A DNA stretch of 64,000 nucleotides from Membranipora membranacea (lineage: Eukaryota; Bryozoa; Gymnolaemata; Cheilostomatida; Membraniporidae), in assembly GCA_914767715.1 (NCBI GenBank), contig OU612066.1, forward strand, positions 23,348,283-23,412,282, written 5' to 3'. Below are positions 59,739 through 64,000 of this stretch, one piece after another. A program made the translations under genes and the position numbers. Numbering within the stretch: position 1 is the stretch's first letter; the number at the start of each line of letters is the position of its first letter. The notes under the pieces are model-generated. The model did no database searches, was not told where the DNA came from, and worked only from the letters and a program-made list of their open reading frames with translations.

Positions 59739-60741
59739 TCACGCTGCCGTATGACATGTTTTTTTAGTGCAAAAGTCAGCCTCGTTTAATCGGACGCTGA
59801 CAGAGAACGGATAACTGCAGAGCCAAACGGATTTCATATTTGAAACGAGAGTTGATTCTGCTTTTGAGGTAAGTTTGAAGCAAATCTATTTTTTAATCCG
59901 AGCGAAAAAAACGCATGATACCCATCCTTGGTATATTTTTGAATTTTTTAAGTCAGCGTTATTACCCCTCCAGCTAGTCTCAGGATCTTTATATTCTGCA
60001 GTTTGAATAAGGTCAATGGGGGCTCTAACTGGTCAGTGTTTCATATTATTCCGACAGACTTTGTATTTTTTCACAATGCCGTATGACATGTTTTTTTAGT
60101 GCAAAAGTCAGCCTCGTTAAATCGGACGCTGACAGAGAACGGATAACTGCAGAGCCAAACGGATTTCATATTTGAAACGAGCGAGTGTTGCATCCGCTTC
60201 TGAGGTAAGTTTGAAGCAAATCTATTTTTTAATCCGAGCGAAAAAAAGCATGATACCCACCCTTGGTATATTTTTGAATATTTTAAGTCAGCGTTATTGC
60301 CCCTCCAGCTTGTCTCAGGATCTTTATATTCTGTACTTTGAATAAGGTCAATGGGGGCTCTAACTGGTCAGTGTTTCATATTATTCCGACAGACTTTGTA
60401 TTTTTTCACGCTGACGTATAACATGTTTTTTAAGTGCAAAAGTCAGCCTCGTTAAATCGGACGCTGACAGAGAACGGATAACTGCAGAGCCAAACGGATT
60501 TCATATTTGAAACGAGCGAGAGTTGCTTCTGCTTCTGAGGTAAGTTTGAAGCAAATCTATTTTTTAATCCGAGCGAAAAAAAAGCATGATACCCACCCTT
60601 GGTATATTTTTGAATTTTTTAAGTCAGCGTTCATACCCCTCCAGCTTGTCTCAGGATCTTTATATTCTGTAGTTTGAATGAGGTCAATGGGGGCTCTAAC
60701 TGGTCAGTGTTTCATATTATTCCGACAGACTTTGTATTTTT
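59739..60741 (+). repeat. 1,003-bp three-monomer tandem duplication, copy 1
   Basis: Three monomers marked ACGAGAGTTGATTC, CACAATGCCG with GTTGCATCCGC, and GCTGACGTATAACATG are repeated immediately downstream with the same length. Confidence 0.85.
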
Positions 60742-61744
60742 TCACGCTGCCGTATGACATGTTTTTTTAGTGCAAAAGTCAGCCTCGTTTAATCGGACGC
60801 TGACAGAGAACGGATAACTGCAGAGCCAAACGGATTTCATATTTGAAACGAGAGTTGATTCTGCTTTTGAGGTAAGTTTGAAGCAAATCTATTTTTTAAT
60901 CCGAGCGAAAAAAAAGCATGATACCCATCCTTGGTATATTTTTGAATTTTTTAAGTCAGCGTTATTACCCCTCCAGCTAGTCTCAGGATCTTTATATTCT
61001 GCAGTTTGAATAAGGTCAATGGGGGCTCTAACTGGTCAGTGTTTCATATTATTCCGACAGACTTTGTATTTTTTCACAATGCCGTATGACATGTTTTTTT
61101 AGTGCAAAAGTCAGCTTCGTTAAATCGGACGCTGACAGAGAACGGATAACTGCAGAGCCAAACGGATTTCATATTTGAAACGAGCGAGTGTTGCATCCGC
61201 TTCTGAGGTAAGTTTGAAGCAAATCTATTTTTTAATCCGAGCGAAAAAAAGCATGATACCCACCCTTGGTATATTTTTGAATATTTTAAGTCAGCGTTAT
61301 TGCCCCTCCAGCTTGTCTCAGGATCTTTATATTCTGTACTTTGAATAAGGTCAATGGGGGCTCTAACTGGTCAGTGTTTCATATTATTCCGACAGACTTT
61401 GTATTTTTTCACGCTGACGTATAACATGTTTTTTAAGTGCAAAAGTCAGCCTCGTTAAATCGGACGCTGACAGAGAACGGATAACTGCAGAGCCAAACGG
61501 ATTTCATATTTGAAACGAGCGAGAGTTGCTTCTGCTTCTGAGGTAAGTTTGAAGCAAATCTATTTTTTAATCCGAGCGAAAAAAAAGCATGATACCCACC
61601 CTCGGTATATTTTTGAATTTTTTAAGTCAGCGTTCATACCCCTCCAGCTTGTCTCAGGATCGTTATATTCTGCAGTTTGAATAAGGTCAATGGGGGCTCT
61701 AACTGGTCAATGTTTCATATTATTCCGACAGACTTTGTATTTTT
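60742..61744 (+). repeat. 1,003-bp three-monomer tandem duplication, copy 2
   Basis: It has the same three markers and length as 59739-60741, with few differences until its final third, where the end switches to the GATCGTTATATTC variant. Confidence 0.85.
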
Positions 61745-64000
61745 TCACGCTGCTGTATGACATGTTTTTTTAGTGCAAAAGTCAGCCTCGTTTAATCGGA
61801 CGCTGACAGAGAACGGATAACTGCAGAGCCAAACGGATTTCATATTTGAAACGAGCGAGAGTTGCTTCTGCTTCTGAGGTAAGTTTGAAGCAAATCTATT
61901 TTTTAATCCGAGCGAGAAAAAAGCATGATACCCACCCTAGGTATAATTTTGAATTTTTTAAGTCAGCGTTCATACCCCTCCAGCTTGTCTCAGGATCGTT
62001 ATATTCTGCAGTTTGAATAAGGTCAATGGGGGCTCTAACTGGTCAATGTTTCATATTATTCCGACAGACTTTGTATTTTTTCACGCTGCCATATGGCATG
62101 TTTGTTTAGTGCAAAAGTCAGCCTCGTTAAATCGGACGCTGACAGAGAACGGATAACTGCAGAGCCAAACGGATTTCATATTTAAAACGAGCGAGAGTTG
62201 CTTCTGCTTCTGAGGTAAGTTTGAAGCAAATCAATTTTTTAATACGAGCGAAAAAAAAGCATGATACCAACCCTTGGTATATTTTTGAATTTTTTAAGTC
62301 AGAGTTATTACCCCTCCAGCTTGTCTCAGGATCTTTATATTCTGTAGTTTGAATAAGGTCAATGGGGGCTCTAACTGGTCAGTGTTTCATATTATTCCGA
62401 CAGACTCTGTATTTTTTCACGCTGACGTATGACATGTTTTTTTAGTGCAAAAGTCAGCCTCGTTTAATCGGACGCTGACAGAGAACGGATAACTGCAGAG
62501 CCAAACGGATTTCATATTTGAAACGAGCGAGGGTTGCTTTTGCTTCTGAGGTAAGTTTGAAGCAAATCTATTTGTTAATCCGAGCGAAAAAAAGGCATGA
62601 TACCCACCCTTGGTATATTTTTGAATTTTTTAAGTCAGCGTTATTACCCCTCCAGCTTGTCTCAGGATCTTTATATTTTGCAGTTTGAATAAGGTCAATG
62701 GGGGCTCTAACTGGTCAGTGTTTCATATCATTCCGACAGACTTTGTATTTTTTCACGCTGCCGTATGACATGTTTTTTTAGTGCAAAAGTCAGCCTCGTT
62801 AAATCGGACGCTGACAGAGAACGGATAACCGCAGAGCCAATCGGATTTCATATTTGAAACGAGCGAGAGTTGCTTCTGCTTCTGAGGTAAGTTTGAAGCA
62901 AATCTATTTTTTAATCTGAGCGAAAAAAAAGCATGATACCCACCCTTGGTATATATTTGAATTTTTTAAGTCAGCGTTATTACCCCTCCAGCTTGTCTCA
63001 GGATCTTTATATTTTGCAGTTTGACTAAGGTCAATGGGGGCTCTAACTGGTCAGTGTTTCATATCATTCCAACAGACTTTGTATTTTTTCACGCTGCCGT
63101 GTGACATGTTTTTTTAGTGCAAAAGTCAGCCTCGTTAAATCGGATGCTGACAGAGAACGGATAACCGCAGAGCCAAACGGATTTCATATTTGAAACGAGC
63201 GAGAGTTGCTTCTGCTTCTGAGGTAAGTTTGAAGCAAATCTATTTTTTAATCCGAGCGAAAAAAAAGCATGATACCCACCCTTGGTATATTTTTGAATTT
63301 TTTAAGTCAGCGTTATTACCCCTCCAGCTTGTCTCAGGATCTTTATATTTTGCAGTTTGAATAAGGTCAATGGGGGCTCTAACTGGTCAGTGTTTCATAT
63401 TATTCCGACAGACTTTGTATTTTTTCACGCTGACGTATAACATGTTTTTTAAGTGCAAAAGTCAGCCTCGTTAAATCGGACGCTGACAGAGAACGGATAA
63501 CTGCAGAGCCAAACGGATTTCATATTTGAAACGAGCGAGAGTTGCTTCTGCTTCTGAGGTAAGTTTGAAGCAAATCTATTTTTTAATCCGAGCGAAAAAA
63601 AAGCATGATACCCACCCTTGGTATATTTTTGAATTTTTTAAGTCAGCGTTCATACCCCTCCAGCTTGTCTCAGGATCGTTATATTCTGCAGTTTGAATAA
63701 GGTCAATGGGGGCTCTAACTGGTCAATGTTTCATATTATTCCGACAGACTTTGTATTTTTTCACGCTGCTGTATGACATGTTTTTTTAGTGCAAAAGTCA
63801 GCCTCGTTTAATCGGACGCTGACAGAGAACGGATAACTGCAGAGCCAAACGGATTTCATATTTGAAACGAGCGAGAGTTGCTTCTGCTTCTGAGGTAAGT
63901 TTGAAGCAAATCTATTTTTTAATCCGAGCGAAAAAAAAGCATGATACCCACCCTTGGTATAATTTTGAATTTTTTAAGTCAGCGTTCATACCCCTCCAGC

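Larger units (their letters stand above)
11233..64000 (+). repeat. Satellite DNA array, about 336-bp monomers, about 157 copies
   Basis: Head-to-tail monomers of 331-338 bp fill the rest of the window without interruption by other DNA, and the array continues past 64000. The typical monomer is AT-rich with several T and A tracts. Landmarks in order are TCACGCTGCCGTATGAC, T7AGTGC, GTCAGCCTCG, CGGACGCTGAC, CTGCAGAGCC, TTTGAAACGAGCGAG, CTTCTGAGGTAAGTTTG, ATCCGAGCGA8, CCCACCCTTGG, AAGTCAGCGTTATTACCCC, CTTTATATTCTGCAG, GGTCAATGGGGGC and ATTATTCCGACAG. The length of 336 is about two nucleosome repeats. No member encodes a plausible protein. Organisation passes from monomeric edges to a higher-order centre. 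This is typical of pericentromeric or centromeric satellite, but no centromere protein site is evident. Confidence 0.97.
59408..64000 (+). repeat. Right diverged satellite zone
   Basis: About 14 monomers with many private changes, including deletions (ATGATATTTTGG near 59591 lacks the CCCACCC block; ACGAGAGTTGATTC lacks four bases). A GTTCATACCCC plus GATCGTTATATTC variant occurs at about 61634, 61970 and 63650. It also occurs about 45 kb away in the left zone at 16293. Confidence 0.85.

Noticed and set aside
11233-64000. CRISPR array
   Set aside because: The unit is 336 bp with no short repeat/unique spacer alternation, and the context is eukaryotic.
11233-64000. CENP-B box in the monomer
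   Set aside because: I looked for TTCG....A..CGGG and its complement in the consensus and found no match, so centromere identity cannot be argued from this motif.
11233-64000. Hammerhead ribozyme in the satellite
   Set aside because: Some satellites encode one, but the CTGANGA core is absent. Types 5 and 11 have only CTGATGT.

Overview
This is eukaryotic, AT-rich, repeat-dominated DNA, most likely from an invertebrate animal. The evidence is a non-LTR reverse transcriptase, an LTR element primed by elongator tRNA-Met, tRNA-derived SINE-like pieces and a long satellite array. I cannot assign a species. I see no intact host protein-coding gene, no rRNA, no CRISPR array and no bacterial gene structure.

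Region 1 (1-8231) holds a complete LTR retrotransposon of 7,870 bp at 358-8227. It has two 984-bp LTRs (about 13 differences, roughly 1.3%), TGT...ACA ends and a 4-bp target duplication (AGCT). Its primer-binding site shows an unusually long match to tRNA-Met. The interior has no gag-pol open frame, so the element looks non-autonomous. Inside it, on the minus strand, sits a second, nested insertion: a 5'-truncated LINE fragment of 1,035 bp with an 11-bp target duplication and an open reverse-transcriptase C-terminal half. Before the 3' LTR there are two tandem repeats. One has a 62-bp unit. The other has a 71-bp unit whose copies each carry the junction between the polypurine tract and the start of U3.

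Region 2 (8232-11232) is low-coding flank. It contains a perfect 22-bp-stem hairpin, two tRNA-like (Pol III A/B box) relics followed by T6, and diverged repeat units. One of these units has a 337-bp period and weak colinear similarity to the neighbouring satellite, so it looks like relic satellite monomers.

Region 3 (11233-64000, continuing past the window) is a head-to-tail satellite of about 157 monomers of about 336 bp. The edges (11.2-16.7 kb and 59.4-64 kb) are made of individually diverged monomers. The centre (16.7-59.4 kb) is organised into higher-order repeats (HORs) of 8, 9, 9, 11, 9, 9, 11, 9, 15, 9 and 15 monomers, followed by an irregular set. Two large, overlapping tandem duplications (9,741 bp = 29 monomers; about 8,064 bp = 24 monomers) and several hybrid monomers record repeated unequal exchange. 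This matches the architecture of centromeric or heterochromatic satellites such as primate alpha satellite, but no centromere function is shown. Each monomer carries a near-consensus 5' splice site (GAG|GTAAGT) on the plus strand and a short inverted repeat (GTCAGC...GCTGAC) that becomes a perfect 9-bp stem in one monomer class.
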